DNA of 64,000 nucleotides from Mucor racemosus (taxonomy: Eukaryota; Mucoromycota; Mucoromycetes; Mucorales; Mucoraceae): NCBI GenBank assembly GCA_027405735.1, contig JAPEHQ010000007.1:1947001-2011000 (forward strand). The letters are read 5' to 3'. A program made the position numbers and the translations under genes. The notes under the pieces are model-generated. The model made no database searches and was not told where the DNA came from. It saw only the letters and a list, made by a program, of their open reading frames with translations. Shown in pieces: positions 23,630-35,979 of this stretch (position 1 is its first letter; the number at the start of each line of letters is the position of its first letter).

Positions 23630-24560
23630 CTATATGCTAACGTACCTGAGATGCTCAACTTTAATCTAAAGTTATGTTCCTGAAAATATCCAATTTTTCG
23701 CAGTTGGCAAATTTAAATGATGCAGAAATGGCCAGCTTAAAATTGAAAAACCGCATTTGAAATGAAAATAACTCGAGAAAATATTAAGGTATTGCAATAA
23801 TGGTTATTAAGTAAAGTCTACTTTATTTTTCATTCTCTACCAGGATATTTAGTTTTTGGATGGCTGTAAAGACTTTTTTATTTTTTTATAAATTTTTTGA
23901 GAGCACTTTTTCTATTATAGAGATCCATGAAGGGATGACTGGTATGCAAAGCTAAAACCATAGGGTAGTACTCATTAGTGTCTATCCAACGAATTTTATC
24001 TCGTAAAAAAATATTGATTTTTCGTCGAGAAAATTGTGATTGAATGATTGATTTTTGGTGATACAAAAAAGAATTCATTTTGGACGAGGATATACATGTC
24101 CGGATTTTCGCCGATCAAAAAAAATGATCAAAAACAATTAATATTCCCACAAAAAATAGGGCTACAGCTACGTATAAATACTCATTTTGTAGATAATTTT
24201 GTTGCGCATTATGTGAAGACAAACTATTTTAGGGTTGCATTTGAATGAAGGGTACTTTTTGATCAGAAACTGTTAAAATTTGATACTAAATCTACTAGAG
24301 ATTTTATGAGAAAAACATTTTCAAACCCTACACAGATCGATTCAGAATTAAAAACTAAACCCAATATGTTTAATACGCTAGTTCAACTTACTATGCATTT
24401 TTGTGAGTAATTAAACATACAAGGTTTTTTTTGGATTTTTTTGGATTTTTTTTCCATTTGGACACTTTTGGGATTCAAGCTCAGTTACATGTGCATATCT
24501 GATTATACAATTTTATATGGTCATATTCAAAATCGGAGCGTGCCCCCATTTCAATAGATA
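23630..24560 (+). repeat. Dispersed repeat Z, diverged copy
   Basis: It is related to 9740-10910 in the same orientation (shared cctgagatg... and ccgaaaatat-like start, gattttgtagat..., and ttgggatt-caagctc end). It is more diverged and interrupted than the other three copies, and the MRVYKGK-type reading is not recoverable here. Confidence 0.45.
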
Positions 24561-25180
24561 ATCAGGAAATAAAAAATGTAGCATATACTTGAGATGCTAC
24601 AGAATATTGACAAAAAAGTTATTTCTATTCATCTTGATTTTTCAGCGAGTATAAAGGTTTCAAAAGTAAAACACTTGTTTTTCCCCCGCTTAAAATCTCA
24701 ATCTAAGATGTCAAATATCTCGAGGTTTTAATAAGCTTGTTGCACTTAAAAGCTGCTTAGCAAAAGCTTCTTATTTTTCAATATTTTATTATATATTAAA
24801 GTTTCAGGGATGGTTTTTTTGGATGATTTTTGGACCCCCTAAACCTCATAATTGTAAATCCTGTTTTGTTTTTTTTCTCTTTTAGTTTTTACAATTTGGA
24901 GAATTTTCATATTTTTTTTACAAAAGTATCGCTAGGAATCAGGCAACCAAGTTTTCTGGGGTAAAATTGGCTGCTGAAAACGAATCTGCAATTTATTTTA
25001 TTGTATCTATCTATCAATTTCGCCGAGATTTTTGTGGTATAAACTTTGCTGGATTCTAGTATATTATATACGCCTATGGCAACCCTTAAATTTCATTAGA
25101 AAGTCTTGAACACATAATAAAAGTAGTTGTTAAACAATTTATTCCACACATTTTGGTGTATGATTCTAAACGTTGTCTAG
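24561..25180. other. Repeat-derived or featureless A+T-rich DNA
   Basis: No frame, terminal repeat or recognisable RNA was found. Short phrases resemble repeat Z (gagatgctac, cagcgagtataaag), so it is probably degraded copies. Confidence 0.3.
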
Positions 25181-25982
25181 TGTCGTATATTTCCATGTTT
25201 GATAAATAATACTTAAAAAAGAATACAATTAAAGCAGAATGAGTAATGAGTAATGAATCAGTTCTTCAACTGTGTAATAAAAACAAGATATCGTTTATTT
25301 AGATATAAAAGTACGGCTTTTTATATTGATTTGACATTGAAATTCTGAGATATAACTAAAGACACTATTTGTAATTGAGTCAAACATTTCAGTTTCATTC
25401 ATGCAAAACCTTGCCTCATTCCTTATATAAATACTACAAGGAAATCATTACATGATCCCTTGTAGATTTATCTGTCTTGTTACACTCCCTTTACTTTTAT
25501 TTATTTACTAATAAATATCTAATTTACAAATAAGAACGCCAACCTTCATCAATCCAGTGATCACCAATTTATAATAGCAAGAATAATATCTATAAGCATA
25601 TTATCCACCTTTGTTGTTAGTCCAAAATTATAGATCATTACACTATTGAACCATTAGATCTGTTTGATAGTAATCTATGGATTGAAATGAATCAATCATA
25701 ATTTACCCGTTCTTGCAGAGCCTTTGAGTTGCCTTGTTTCTTGTTTCAATGCTGCGCTAAATGCACTTGGATGTTGATTTGATAACTACTTGGTTGATTA
25801 ACCACTGCTGGGATAAAATATAAAATAATATGGTATCATAATTGAGGTCTAAGCGTTCTTGTTGATAGCTGGATAAACTTAGTACGCTAAGGGTTTCTTA
25901 TATCCGATATAAAGGCTTTGCACTAATACATGTCGTAGTCAATAATAGATTATAAGTATATGATACTTGGTGGCATACAACA
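25181..25982 (+). mobile_element. LTR-like block, family A, copy 3, split by family B
   Basis: It starts TGTCGTATATTTCC and ends GGCATACAACA. Without the inner 278 bases (25370-25647) it is about 525 bp and collinear with the other family A copies. The flanks tctag and ctctc do not match. Confidence 0.7.
25370..25642 (+). mobile_element. Solo-LTR-like insertion, family B, inside family A
   Basis: This 273-bp block, TGTAATTGAG...GATCATTACA, is flanked by a perfect ctatt duplication (25365-25369 and 25643-25647). The empty site, cactgttgaacc or cactattaaaac, is readable in the other family A copies. It contains a TATA-like ttatataaat about 55 bp in and an aataaat signal further on, as expected for an LTR in plus orientation. 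Confidence 0.85.
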
Positions 25983-26167
25983 CTCTCCATGTTGTAACGC
26001 ATACTTATATATTAAAACTAATCAAAAAACAAAAGTGGGCGTTTGATCCTTACAATTTAACTAGCAAATTAATGGGGTGCTGAAATTTTAATTCGGGATA
26101 CTGTTACAGCGGTAGTATATATTCTGACATTTTCAGCCTATTTAACTCAATATTCATTGCTTGGGAG

Positions 26168-26533
26168 TAGGATTTCACAAGCAACGCATCGTATTACGGT
26201 TAACCGAGTTTGACTGCTTTAACGAGCCGTTTTTTATGCAAACTCGAATGAGGGTATTCGAGTTTCTTCCTTTTTTTTTTTGTCAGCTAAACTCGAAAAC
26301 AGGATTGAAAAAATACTTCAAGTTGTGAAACTGTCAAATATGCTATTATCAATTCATAATCCCATCATATAAACTTGACAAGGTTGCTATTAACAGCCTC
26401 CTTAAGGCAAACCAATACTTGCTCCCACCCCGTTTTTTATCTGGGTTACAAAAAAACGGGCCGTTTTCCAACTCGAATCGAATGGCCGTTTCCGTTAAAA
26501 CTCGATTCAAACTCGAATCGAAGCCCATTCCTA
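26168..26533. mobile_element. Non-autonomous hAT-type element
   Basis: This 366-bp block starts TAGGATTTCACAAG and ends GGGCTTCG/CCTA-type (reverse complement TAGGAATGGGCTTCG). A perfect 8-bp duplication, cttgggag, flanks it (26160-26167 and 26534-26541). The TAGGAATGGGC end and an 8-bp duplication are characteristic of hAT elements. Internally there are repeated actcgaatcgaa motifs. It has no coding capacity, so it is a MITE-like derivative. The related repeat copy at 36110 lacks it. Confidence 0.85.
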
Positions 26534-26761
26534 CTTGGGAGCATCTTTCTTGTTATATCAGAATCTGGATATATAGCGTTACTGTATAGCTATATTCTCA
26601 GGATATTGTTATACGAGTTTTTATTTCCCATATTTAAATCAACTCAGGGAGGCTAAATCTTTTGCAATTTTATATTCTGTAGATAATGCCTAGATGTACC
26701 TGTCATTGTAACCGGAGCTCATTTGAATCCATATCCGATGAGAACTGGGAACTGGTCTCCT

Positions 26762-27193
26762 TGTGGATTACATCCATTTAGATCTCCATTTCATCTGGTG
26801 TCTAACTTGAATTACCGCTGGGATAAATCAGGAATCACTTTGATTTGACATGTCTGATTGATACAGCAAGTAATCTTATAACCGAGATGTGGATCCTAGC
26901 AAATTATAATTATTGACCTGAATCATAAATACACCATTATTCAATATGGCCTGATTTCATTCATGATAAAATCAGGACCTAAAGATATCTGGTAGATTAT
27001 GGAAATGGCATGTTCCTATTTGTTCTCATTGATTTATAATATAGATTAGAAATTGTGTATAAATAGAAGGACATCTTCCTTTCAAAGAAGAGTCAATTAA
27101 GTTCTACTTGATAATAAAAGCCTAACGTTATCTAGTCGAATTCCTATTGTTTTTTTATACTTTTTTTCCGTGAATATCTCTACCTGTTCCACA
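26762..27193 (+). mobile_element. Solo-LTR-like insertion, family C, copy 2
   Basis: This 432-bp block, TGTGGATTAC...CTGTTCCACA, has a perfect ctcct duplication (26757-26761 and 27194-27198). The empty site is readable in the sister repeat near 36474-36500. A gtataaatag TATA-like box at about 27057 and an aataaaag signal at about 27112 sit in plausible LTR order on the plus strand. Confidence 0.85.
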
Positions 27194-28990
27194 CTCCTTA
27201 CTAACCGTAGTAGATATAGTGTATATATAGATAGCAGGTAACCGACTTACTGTGCAAACGCATTGAATGCACAATGACCCATCAAATTTGAATATATCTG
27301 ACTGAAATACTTGTTACATCTATTCATTACCTACATCCATGTAGAGTGTAGAATGACAGCTTACTCGGACTAATATTTGTAGAGATGATCGTATTTTTAA
27401 TTGTTTTCGATAAAGGTGTGCAGTAAGCTATGAGTGCATTTTGGCGATAGTTTTCACAAAATACAGTATGTTTTGGAAGTTATCCTTTAAAATGATCGTG
27501 TCAAAGACGTGAACCTTCCTCCTTGTAAAGCTGGAAGTCATTAGAATCGAAATTCGCTGAGATAAGGTATTTGTTATAGATTTTTTACAGTTGTCAAAGA
27601 AAGTATTATGTTTCAGATTGTTGCTTTTAAATGGTTTCGAATGTTTTTGCCCAATATTAAATTGAATCGCGTAAAATCTTTAAAGAACATGTAAATTCAC
27701 TCCATAATCCATTGATATCTCTCGGAAAATAGAAATATTAATACCAGATATTGACCAAAAATAACCAAAAATGGCCAAGTTTGACCTATAATTAATTATT
27801 AAAAATTGAGCACCTATATTGAGGCTTAATTTTTTGTATTCAACAGGTAGATCTAACTCCACGCTACTCTGTAATTTTTGTTTTGGCAAAAAATATTAAT
27901 TTTTCGTCGAGATAATCAAAATAATAGTTTTTATCACAGCTTAAACCCTATAGTAACGGGGCTCCAAAATCAATTCGAAAAAAACGATCAAAAATGATTC
28001 AAAAAACAAAATTGTTTAGATGCTCATGAACTGCAAAGTAAGTAGACCTAGCGTATTAAATAGTTCTTGTACAGTTTTAAATTCTAAATCCATCTATATA
28101 AAATTTAAAAAACTTTTTCACGTAAAAGTTTGCGCAAAATGCAATTGAAATTTTGGAGGTTTTTTGAAGATACACGTCACTTTTTATAAGCATATGTAAA
28201 ATATGATAAATGGACATCATGCGCAAAACAATTATCTATCGATCGAGCTATTGCAAAATCTTGTAGCTGCATTATTCGTAGAGGAAACAACATTTTTGTC
28301 AAAAAAAATTTCTGTTTCAGAATTTGGGATGAGGGTATACAAGGGGAAAATGGACGCCAGAAATGGAGGTATCTTTTTGGACACATTTCTGAGGATATCT
28401 CCACGAAAAATCAATATTTTAAAAAACTCTAAATTGGGTCTGAGAGAGCTCAACTAGACAAATGACATGAATGCAAAAAAAATGTTGCTCAATTTAACCA
28501 ATATTTTGAAACCTACTATAGAAATGCCCAAAAAAATGAAAAAAAAAATAAAAATGTTCAGAATTTTTTTTATATTAAAGCATGTTATAGAGCACTTTAA
28601 AACAAGTAAACTTTATTATTGGAAGGTGGTAGTATAGTTTAATTTTTTCTGGAGATATGAAGCCTCAAAGTTTTCAATCCATTAGCAGTAAAATACGCGT
28701 AAAAAATCTGAAACCTTGGCACTCAAAAATTAATACCAACTGCAAAAAGTAGAATATTTCCGGATACTTGTTTTTGGATTAAAGCCGAACATCTCAGGTA
28801 CATTGGCATATAATTTTTTCTTGGTGTTATTTAGTGAAAAAAAGTTGAGCAGGGATGAAAAGTGGGACCCAGTTTTCAAGGAAAAAGCAGTGAATTTTAC
28901 GCGTTTTTGAGTCTTTTGTGAGATATAAAATAAATTTAGGGATAGGTAGCGTAATGCGACAAATTTATATCTATTTAGTAATGTATAGGG

Positions 28991-29843
28991 TATATCGTAA
29001 AAAATGTTTATTATGAGGTTAGTTATAGAAAAGAGGGCACGGGCCGATTTTGAAGATTGGAAAGTTGAAAATTAGATTTAAAAATTAGCTCTTGCAAAGA
29101 AACAATTGTAGGACGTTATAGCAACTCAATGGTTCGCTAGCTATAGGGTGTAACATATCAACCAAGCTTTACTATAAGCAAGTATATAAAATACAGTAGA
29201 CATATATTGGAGTAGTAGGCTCTCAAGTATGTAAGTTTCATTTGTAATTTCCAAAAAAAAAAATTTTATTACAATCATGTCGAATTATAGTAGAGATAGA
29301 TTAAAGATTAGTTTTTACAGACACTTTGTAATAAAGAATATTCATTTTAATGTTGCTTATTCGTAGTACTTTGTGCTCATGATTTGAAGACAATAACGTA
29401 TGCTCGAATGCTAGTAGCGGGGATAATTTATGAAATTAACATCAACCAAAAACTAAATAAAGACTTTCACTTAAATATAATGCAACATAACCCAACAACC
29501 AGCAGAGACTGCAAATGTCTGTATTTTTCAAGACTAGATACCAATTTCATTGAAAAATGCATTAAACTCGAGAGTTTTGTGCAAGTACCCCGTCAATTCA
29601 AATTCAAATGCCATGCTAAAAACTAAAACAACCCCGAGAAAAAAAATGAAGACATAAAAACATCGTAAATCCTATAACCTCCAATATAAATAGTATTCTC
29701 TCGAAAAAGTGTTCGTGAACTATACATAAAAAAAGGCACTGGTACTGAGTGATTGATTGAATATATGTAGATATATATATTTATATTTTGCTGAAGTGTA
29801 TAGCGTTTCCTTTTTTATTTTAAATCTTGAAATAGAAATATAT
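28991..29843. other. Intergenic, downstream of ATP19
   Basis: This A+T-rich DNA has no recognised gene. An 80-codon plus frame (29384-29626) has no recognisable similarity. The last 150 bp are presumably the ATP19 3' untranslated region. Confidence 0.4.
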
Positions 29844-30143
29844 TTAGTTCTTCTTTTCGTCAGCCTCGGCCTTTTGGAGGAATTCACGGATGAAAGCCTC
29901 TTCATCAGAAGAGCTAGCTTGAATGGGAGGAGTAGCAGCTTGAGGAGCCTTGGGCTTCAACATGGCAGCAGCACCAAGAGCAGCATAACTACCAATGAAG
30001 AACATGGAGATCTTTGAAAAATAAATAAATAATTGAGTTAATGTCAATGTTCGTTCTTATATTATTGATCTATGATGTGTTGACAAAGTCATTACCTTGT
30101 AGTTGGGAATTGCCTTGCCAGCGATAACGTATGAACCTGCCAT
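29844..30143 (-). CDS. ATP19: Mitochondrial F1Fo-ATP synthase subunit k
   Basis: Two minus-strand exons (30143-30096 and 30011-29844) joined across an 84-bp intron encode 71 residues. The first exon gives MAGSYVIAGKAIPNYK, matching the start of fungal Atp19 (a Tyr, then GKAIP). Residues 17-33 form one membrane segment (ISMFFIGSYAALGAAAM). The tail is charged and ends SSDEEAFIREFLQKAE, corresponding to the DEEKFI...L pattern of yeast Atp19. Subunit k is a small inner-membrane component associated with the dimeric ATP synthase. Length and both ends fit the family. An open frame read through the intron would give a wrong start (MTLTQLF). It is head-to-head with the PDH E2 gene, 691 bp apart. Confidence 0.85.
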
Positions 30144-30834
30144 TTTTATTAGATATTTATGATATAAGGAATAAAAAAGGTGGGGAAGGTTTGGAGCGAA
30201 ATAAAAATAATATATTCAACAGGGGAAACCGAAATTAGGCTTCAAATCTCTGCTTCACAAGACGTCATCACTCTCAAATGCGTTGGGTTCAAAGAAGGCC
30301 TCTTTACTCTGGCCAATGAAAACTCAACGACAGTCTACAATTCAATCAAAACAGCCATACTGAATGTCATATTAACGTCAGAAATCAAATAAAAGTTAAA
30401 ATCGCTTCTCAATTCTAGTCAAATATCGAAAATGTTTCGAAATAAAATGCCAATATTTTCTAGATCAGAAAAGAAACATGATTAAAAAATTGAAAAACCA
30501 AAAGAAAAACTCGGAATAAAGTGCTTTAGAATTGAAATGATCGAACAGAATATAAATCTGATCAACAAATTAGGAAAAATATAAAGCTTTTCATCTGAGA
30601 AATAGCCAATTCATAAAGGTACACAATCATGGCACTCACGAAAAGATCCGTAAACGGAGTCACGAAGGGCCCTCCAAGCGTCAGTTTTGGGGTCCATTTT
30701 AACCGATTTATCCTGGGTTTTCCAGCTTTTAAAACATTAGATTATTGTTTTTTTGCTTTCTCTTCTTCTTTTTCTCCCCCCTTGTTTCTTCTACACCCTT
30801 CTCCATATTTAAATTTACGTTTTATCTATAGACA
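30144..30834. promoter_or_regulatory. Shared divergent promoter region ATP19 / PDH E2
   Basis: This 691-bp region separates two genes for mitochondrial energy proteins read in opposite directions. The E2 side has a strong pyrimidine tract (about 30748-30800). No TATA box with clear spacing was identified on either side. Two short frames inside (30180-30392 and 30629-30865) lack support. Confidence 0.5.
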
Positions 30835-32849
30835 ATGTCCGCTGCCATTAGACGTCAAGTTATGAGAGGTATTGCCTCCACTGCTCGCATTACAGCTACT
30901 AGAACCACCCCTGTTCTTGTCAAGCATGTTGCTACTCGCGCTTTTACTTCATCAAGGTAAAATAATATACAAAAAAAAAAAAAAAAATTGTGGGGAGTTC
31001 CCAGCTTAGAAACATTTTTTTTTTTTTTTTTTTTTTTTTTTTGATTATTTGGTTTTGAAAATATTGAATTAAAATTGTTTAATGATTTAATAGTGCCCCC
31101 AGATTCATTGCTCTCCGTACATTGGGTAACCAAGTCTCTGCAAAGGACTCTAGACTCTATAGCTCTTCCTGTAAGTTTTTTTTCCATATTACCCGGGCCG
31201 ATTTAAAAATGTGTATGTGTATGTGTATAACTGATACGCCCCAACATTTCTAGCTTTCCCTACTCACAATGTCATTTCTATGCCTGCTTTGTCTCCTACG
31301 TAAGTAATTTTTGTATTTTTTATTACAATAACATGTATTTACTTTCTTCAAATGAACAGCATGACCGCTGGTGGTATTGGTGTCTGGCAAAAGAAGGTTG
31401 GTGATGAGATCCAACCTGGTGATGTCTTGGTAGAAATTGAGACTGATAAGGCTCAAATGGACTTTGAATGTCAAGAAGAAGGTTTCCTTGCTAAGGTTTT
31501 AATTGATACCGGTGCTAAGGATATTGCTGTTGGTCAGGTAATTATTTTTGAATAACTGGGAAACATTGGGTATTCCATGTAGAGCTTTTGATCTGATTTA
31601 AATGTACATCTTTTATATAAATTTCTAGCCCATTGCCGTCTTTGTCGAAAACGAATCTGATATTGCCGCTTTCGAAAACTTCACTGCTGCTGATGCTCAA
31701 GGTGATGCTCCCGCTCCTGCCGCTGCCGAAGAAGCCCCCAAGGAAGAGACCAAGTCTGAGGAGACCTCTGCTCCTGCTGCTGAATCTCCCAAGAATGAAT
31801 CTTCTGCTACTCCTTCTCACAGTGGTCGTGTTTTGGCTAGCCCTCTTGCTAGAGTAAGTTACAATGACTTTATCTATTATTATTTTGCAACTAAGTTTGA
31901 TCTGTTCAATTAGAAACTCGCTGAAGAGCGTGGTCTCGATATTTCCAAGGTTAAGGGTTCCGGTCCCAATGGTGTCATTTCCAAGGAAGATATTGAAGGT
32001 TACAAAGGTAAGTTTAATGATCGAAAACCAATATATTACAATCAGAATATTGAATTCTTAAACAAAATAGCACCCGCTGCCTCTTCTCCCGCTGCTAGTT
32101 CCCCTGCCCCTGCTCAAATTCCTGCCGCTTATGCTCCTCAAGGTGTTTCTGGTGAGGCTTACACTGATATTCCTACTACTAGCATGAGAAAGATCATTGC
32201 TTCTCGTTTGAGCGAGTCCAAGCAACAAGTTCCTCATTACTACTTGACTGTTGAAATCAACATGGATAAGACCAATAAGTTGCGTGAAGTTCTCAACAAA
32301 TCTGCTGAAGGCAAATATAAGATCTCTGTTAACGATTTCATTATCAAGGCATCTGCTTTGGCCCTCAAATCAGTTCCTGAGGTCAATGCTGCCTGGCAAG
32401 GAGATTTCATCAGACAATACAACTCTGCTGATATTTGTGTTGCTGTTGCCACACCTGCTGGTCTTATTACCCCCATTGTTACAGCTGCTGAAACTAAGGG
32501 TTTGTCTACCATTTCTTCTCAAGTTAAGGATTTGGCCACACGTGCTCGTGATGGTAAATTGTCTCCTCAAGAATATCAAGGTGGATCTTTCACTATTTCC
32601 AACTTGGGTATGTTTGGTGTCAGCAACTTTACTGCTATCATTAATCCTCCTCAATCATGTATTTTGGCTGTTGGTGGTGCTCAACAAAAGGTTGTTGCTG
32701 ATGAAACTACTGAAAGTGGATTCGCAGTTCGCAATGTCATGGAAGTTACTTTGAGTGCTGATCATCGTGTTGTTGATGGTGCTGTTGGTGCCACTTGGTT
32801 GCAATCCTTCAAGGGATTCATGGAGAACCCTCTCAAGATGTTGTTGTAA
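30835..32849 (+). CDS. LAT1: Dihydrolipoamide acetyltransferase, E2 of pyruvate dehydrogenase
   Basis: Seven exons (30835-30956, 31094-31170, 31254-31299, 31360-31537, 31629-31853, 31914-32007, 32071-32849) give 506 residues. An Arg-rich, acid-poor N-terminus of about 60 residues is a mitochondrial presequence. One lipoyl domain covers about 68-155, with the lipoyl lysine in [11 protein letters not shown] (Lys112). An Ala/Pro/Glu-rich linker leads to the E1/E3-binding domain ([15 protein letters not shown] to about 246). The catalytic domain runs from about 280 to the end, with the acetyltransferase motif DHRVVDG (His479, Asp483). The enzyme transfers acetyl groups from lipoyl lysine to CoA in the matrix complex core. 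Length and the single lipoyl domain fit fungal E2. The ETDKA context and DHRVVDG favour pyruvate over branched-chain or 2-oxoglutarate E2. Confidence 0.95.
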
Positions 32850-33284
32850 ATATAAGATGATGCAAAAAATAAATTTAATAACTCTTTTCCCTTCCCTTTA
32901 TTTCATCATATTATAAAAGTGACATAATTTATCACAAATTCAACACACATTTACACATAACAACTCTCCATTACATGCACACAATATACACCCTTCCCTT
33001 CCCCCCCTTTTTTTTGTTATAAAAAAAAACAATATTTATATATAAAAATTATTCGATTTCTTGTTAATTAAAATTTTTGCCTAGTTTAAGCCTTTTTGTG
33101 TTGATGATCAATTTTTAATATTGCGCAAAATATAATCCGCTCACGCAAACATTTGAGAATACATTTTCTTCTTTTTTCTTTCTTGTACTTTTTCTTTTTC
33201 ATTTCTTTCGCTAGATATAATATATTATCTAGCTAAAATAATTCAAAAAAAAAAAAAGAGAGATCAAACAACAGCAACTTTAAT
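32850..33284. other. Intergenic region between E2 and the next gene
   Basis: An aataaat run at 32867-32873 is the likely E2 polyadenylation signal. The distal part has C-rich and T-rich tracts and an A-run just before the start at 33285, as a promoter or leader. No gene was seen. Confidence 0.5.
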
Positions 33285-35042
33285 ATGATTGATATGACTT
33301 ATGACCCTCAGCAAATTACTGCTACTCCCAACAGCAAAACAATATCGGAAACTTCTCCAATAGGAGCAACTGGTGGTGGCGATGCTGTGAATATGCTTTT
33401 AGCAAAGCTAGATGAAGGAACTCAAACTATTATTAATTTGCGTTCTATTTTAACGCTCAAAACTGCTGAACTAAATGAACTATTGGCTCAGTTAGAGCTT
33501 ACAAATCAAGCTATTACAACTGTAGAATCTACAACTACTCAGATAGAAGCCATGTTGAAAGAGTTTGGTTTATCTGCTGATATTTCTAAAGAAAGTTTAC
33601 TTATAAACGCAGAGGCATCACTTGATTCTGCTATAAAATCGGCTGCTAGCATTTATCCTCAACAACTGAAACAATCTTTGATAAGACGACCTTCTTCTGC
33701 AAGTACAAATAGTGGAAGTGCTATGGAAAGTGTTGAAACTAAGCGACTTGTACGTAAAAGAAACCAAAAATATAATATAGCTCTGTGTCTTGACCCATTT
33801 AATATAGAGTAATGCTCGATTATTCACTACAAGAATTAGATACAAACCAGACAATAAGCATATTTTGAGAAAATTAAATAATTTACTCAGAGATTTGGAA
33901 TTAGATTCTGGCAAATTCTTTTCTAGCATTGGAACAACAGGTAAATTTAAGAGCTAATTATGTAATGATGCATAGATAAATACTGATTTGCATGTATGCA
34001 TAGACGATTTTGAGGTATTACAGAAGGCTTATGTTGATTTGGATATTGCAAAAACTATTTCTTTGTCTGCAAAAAGTAATATGAAGAGAAGAAATATTTT
34101 GATGAGAAGCCAAAGAAGACGAAATAATATGGATGAAATTCAACAACTCGGGGATAAAATTCGAGAGGGTGTATCGCTTTGGATGAATTATACTAGAAAT
34201 ACACCATTGTTAGTGAATGGTGAAGATATCATTGTTATTTTAGATCGTGAAGATAATCTTTTGGCAAGAAATGTAAGTTTTGACATTTGCTTAAATCAAG
34301 TATTCTAAACATGTATTAATCCAAAAAAAAAAAGCTACCTATACCTTCATCTCGAGTTGCATATGACGGAAAATTAAATACAGGTACAGGCATTACTCTG
34401 ACACCATCTACTTCAGCACATACTCGAACATCTTCCATTAGAAACAGTTTATCTAATGATAGTACAATTAAAAAGCCAACTCATAGTCGAACATCCTCAG
34501 CTGTGTCTGTAGCAGATTTTACTCCTGCAAATACCATTCATACGCCCTCTTTTGCTTCATTGCAAACAATTCCAACTACTACAACTATAACACCAGCAGC
34601 AACGGCAGTAGTTAATAAAAAGCTTTATCGTCAATCAGCAGGCCCACGTTTGACTCAAGTTAAAGCTAACATTGGCTTACCACGTGTGCGTACATCTTCT
34701 ATCACACAACAAAAAGAGCAACAACAGCAACACCAAAAATCATTGACATCGTCTACAACACCTCCTACATCATCAAAAACTGCTTCACCATCGTCAATTT
34801 CTAGTAGACAATCACACATTCCTTTACCACCATTACACTCTACAACAGCAGCATCAGCAGCAACAACACCTACAAGCTCATCTACCACATCAGCTAATAA
34901 CAACCTTACATCTCCTGATAACTCTAAAAAATCATTACTGAAACCTCCTACTCAACGTGGTCCTGGTTCTACATTAAGATTAAGATCAATGTTGGCAAAG
35001 AGAGGTCAAATACCACCTCCATCTAAATCACCCGCCAAATAA
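33285..35042 (+). CDS. Unrecognised protein: coiled coil plus Ser/Pro-rich basic tail
   Basis: Four exons (33285-33749, 33808-33940, 34004-34272, 34335-35042) keep frame and give 524 residues. I do not recognise the family. Residues about 35-90 are heptad-like (MLLAKLDEGTQTIINLRSIL). A helical middle contains the charged, well-structured segment GDKIREGVSLWMNYTRNTPL (end of exon 3), which is the likeliest conserved core. From about 290 the protein is Ser/Thr/Pro-rich and basic with SSS and QQQ tracts, ending RSMLAKRGQIPPPSKSPAK. There is no signal peptide or membrane segment. A basic, Ser/Pro-rich tail beside a coiled coil is common in cytoskeleton-associated proteins, but that is only a suggestion. 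The first intron uses a gtacgt donor after CGACTT; other donors nearby give early stops. Confidence 0.7.
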
Positions 35043-35979
35043 TACAAATATGTTATCCCAAAACCCGCAATACTATTTCCATAAAACTATGATATCTTTT
35101 TATGTTTCCCTATTAATGTAATAAACAAACAACTATCAATTTAAGCTAATCTCATTAACCCACATGTTGACATGTGAGAAACTCTTCCTATTTTAGTATC
35201 GAAACTTTATTTTTCGAGTCAAATATGTTGTTTCTGATATTATAAATAGTCTTCCTGAGCTCTCAAATATGTCAAAACTCTTATAAAGGATCATGTATGT
35301 CGATGAGGGTGTTTTATTGACGTAAATAATCTTTTTTTTCTCGCAAAAATCAAGCAGCAACAAAAACTTACAATCTTCATTGAGAAAAAAAACACAAAGA
35401 ATTACAAAATCAAATGCTTTAACATATGAACTGCCTGATACTATTTTTTTTTTCAAGATATACAACAGCTTCTACATATCTAAGGGCTTCGATAGCAATA
35501 CTTGTCAGTTGAGTGTCTTTTATAGCATATCCAATTCTGAAACGATTTATAATTTTCAAGATTGTTTCGCTACTAAGGTTTGCATTTTGGCCAATAATCT
35601 GTCCTGAAGTCTTGCTTTACCAATAACTCCATCAAAAATTTACATTTTTTGAACATTTAAAATTTAGTAGACGACGTTGTCTACTATCTGTTTGATCATT
35701 ATTATCTGCAGGCCATTTAATAAATCAATTCATTCAAGAAACAAAGGTTTCTATTTTTCTGGTGCTTATTTGCTTACAGCTATTTAAATTAATGCTCGAA
35801 ATCCGACAATCTTCAAAAAACAGACGTAAAACACAGTGCACTACAACTATGACTATACATAAAGAGCACTTTTACTTATTAATTTCGGTAGTTGGCATTG
35901 CTATATACACCAGTTTTAACTGATTTAGCGCTATTTCTAATTTAAAATGGTCTGCTGAGCTACCAACCCGACTCGAAAA
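35043..35979. other. Intergenic, no recognised gene
   Basis: The DNA is A+T-rich. At about 35960-35998 the string actcgaaaaagagcgcattctattccta resembles one end of the hAT-type element at 26168-26533, so a truncated relative is likely. The other end was not found. Confidence 0.35.

Larger units (their letters stand above)
26010..28990 (-). repeat. Long dispersed repeat containing Z, copy 2
   Basis: It is homologous to 35980-36528, 37204-37612 and 46384-47790, which form the same unit there, split by insertions. Here the unit is split by the hAT-type element (26168-26533) and the family C LTR (26762-27193). The Z part spans about 27790-28990 and is inverse to 9740-10910. A plus-strand frame at 28203-28457 ends with a reading that starts MRVYKGKMDARNGGI and matches the frame in copy 1. 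No transposase was recognised. Confidence 0.65.

Noticed and set aside
30180..30865. Short plus-strand frames between ATP19 and PDH E2 (30180-30392, 30629-30865)
   Set aside because: They have no splice context or similarity and the second overlaps the first E2 exon in another frame.
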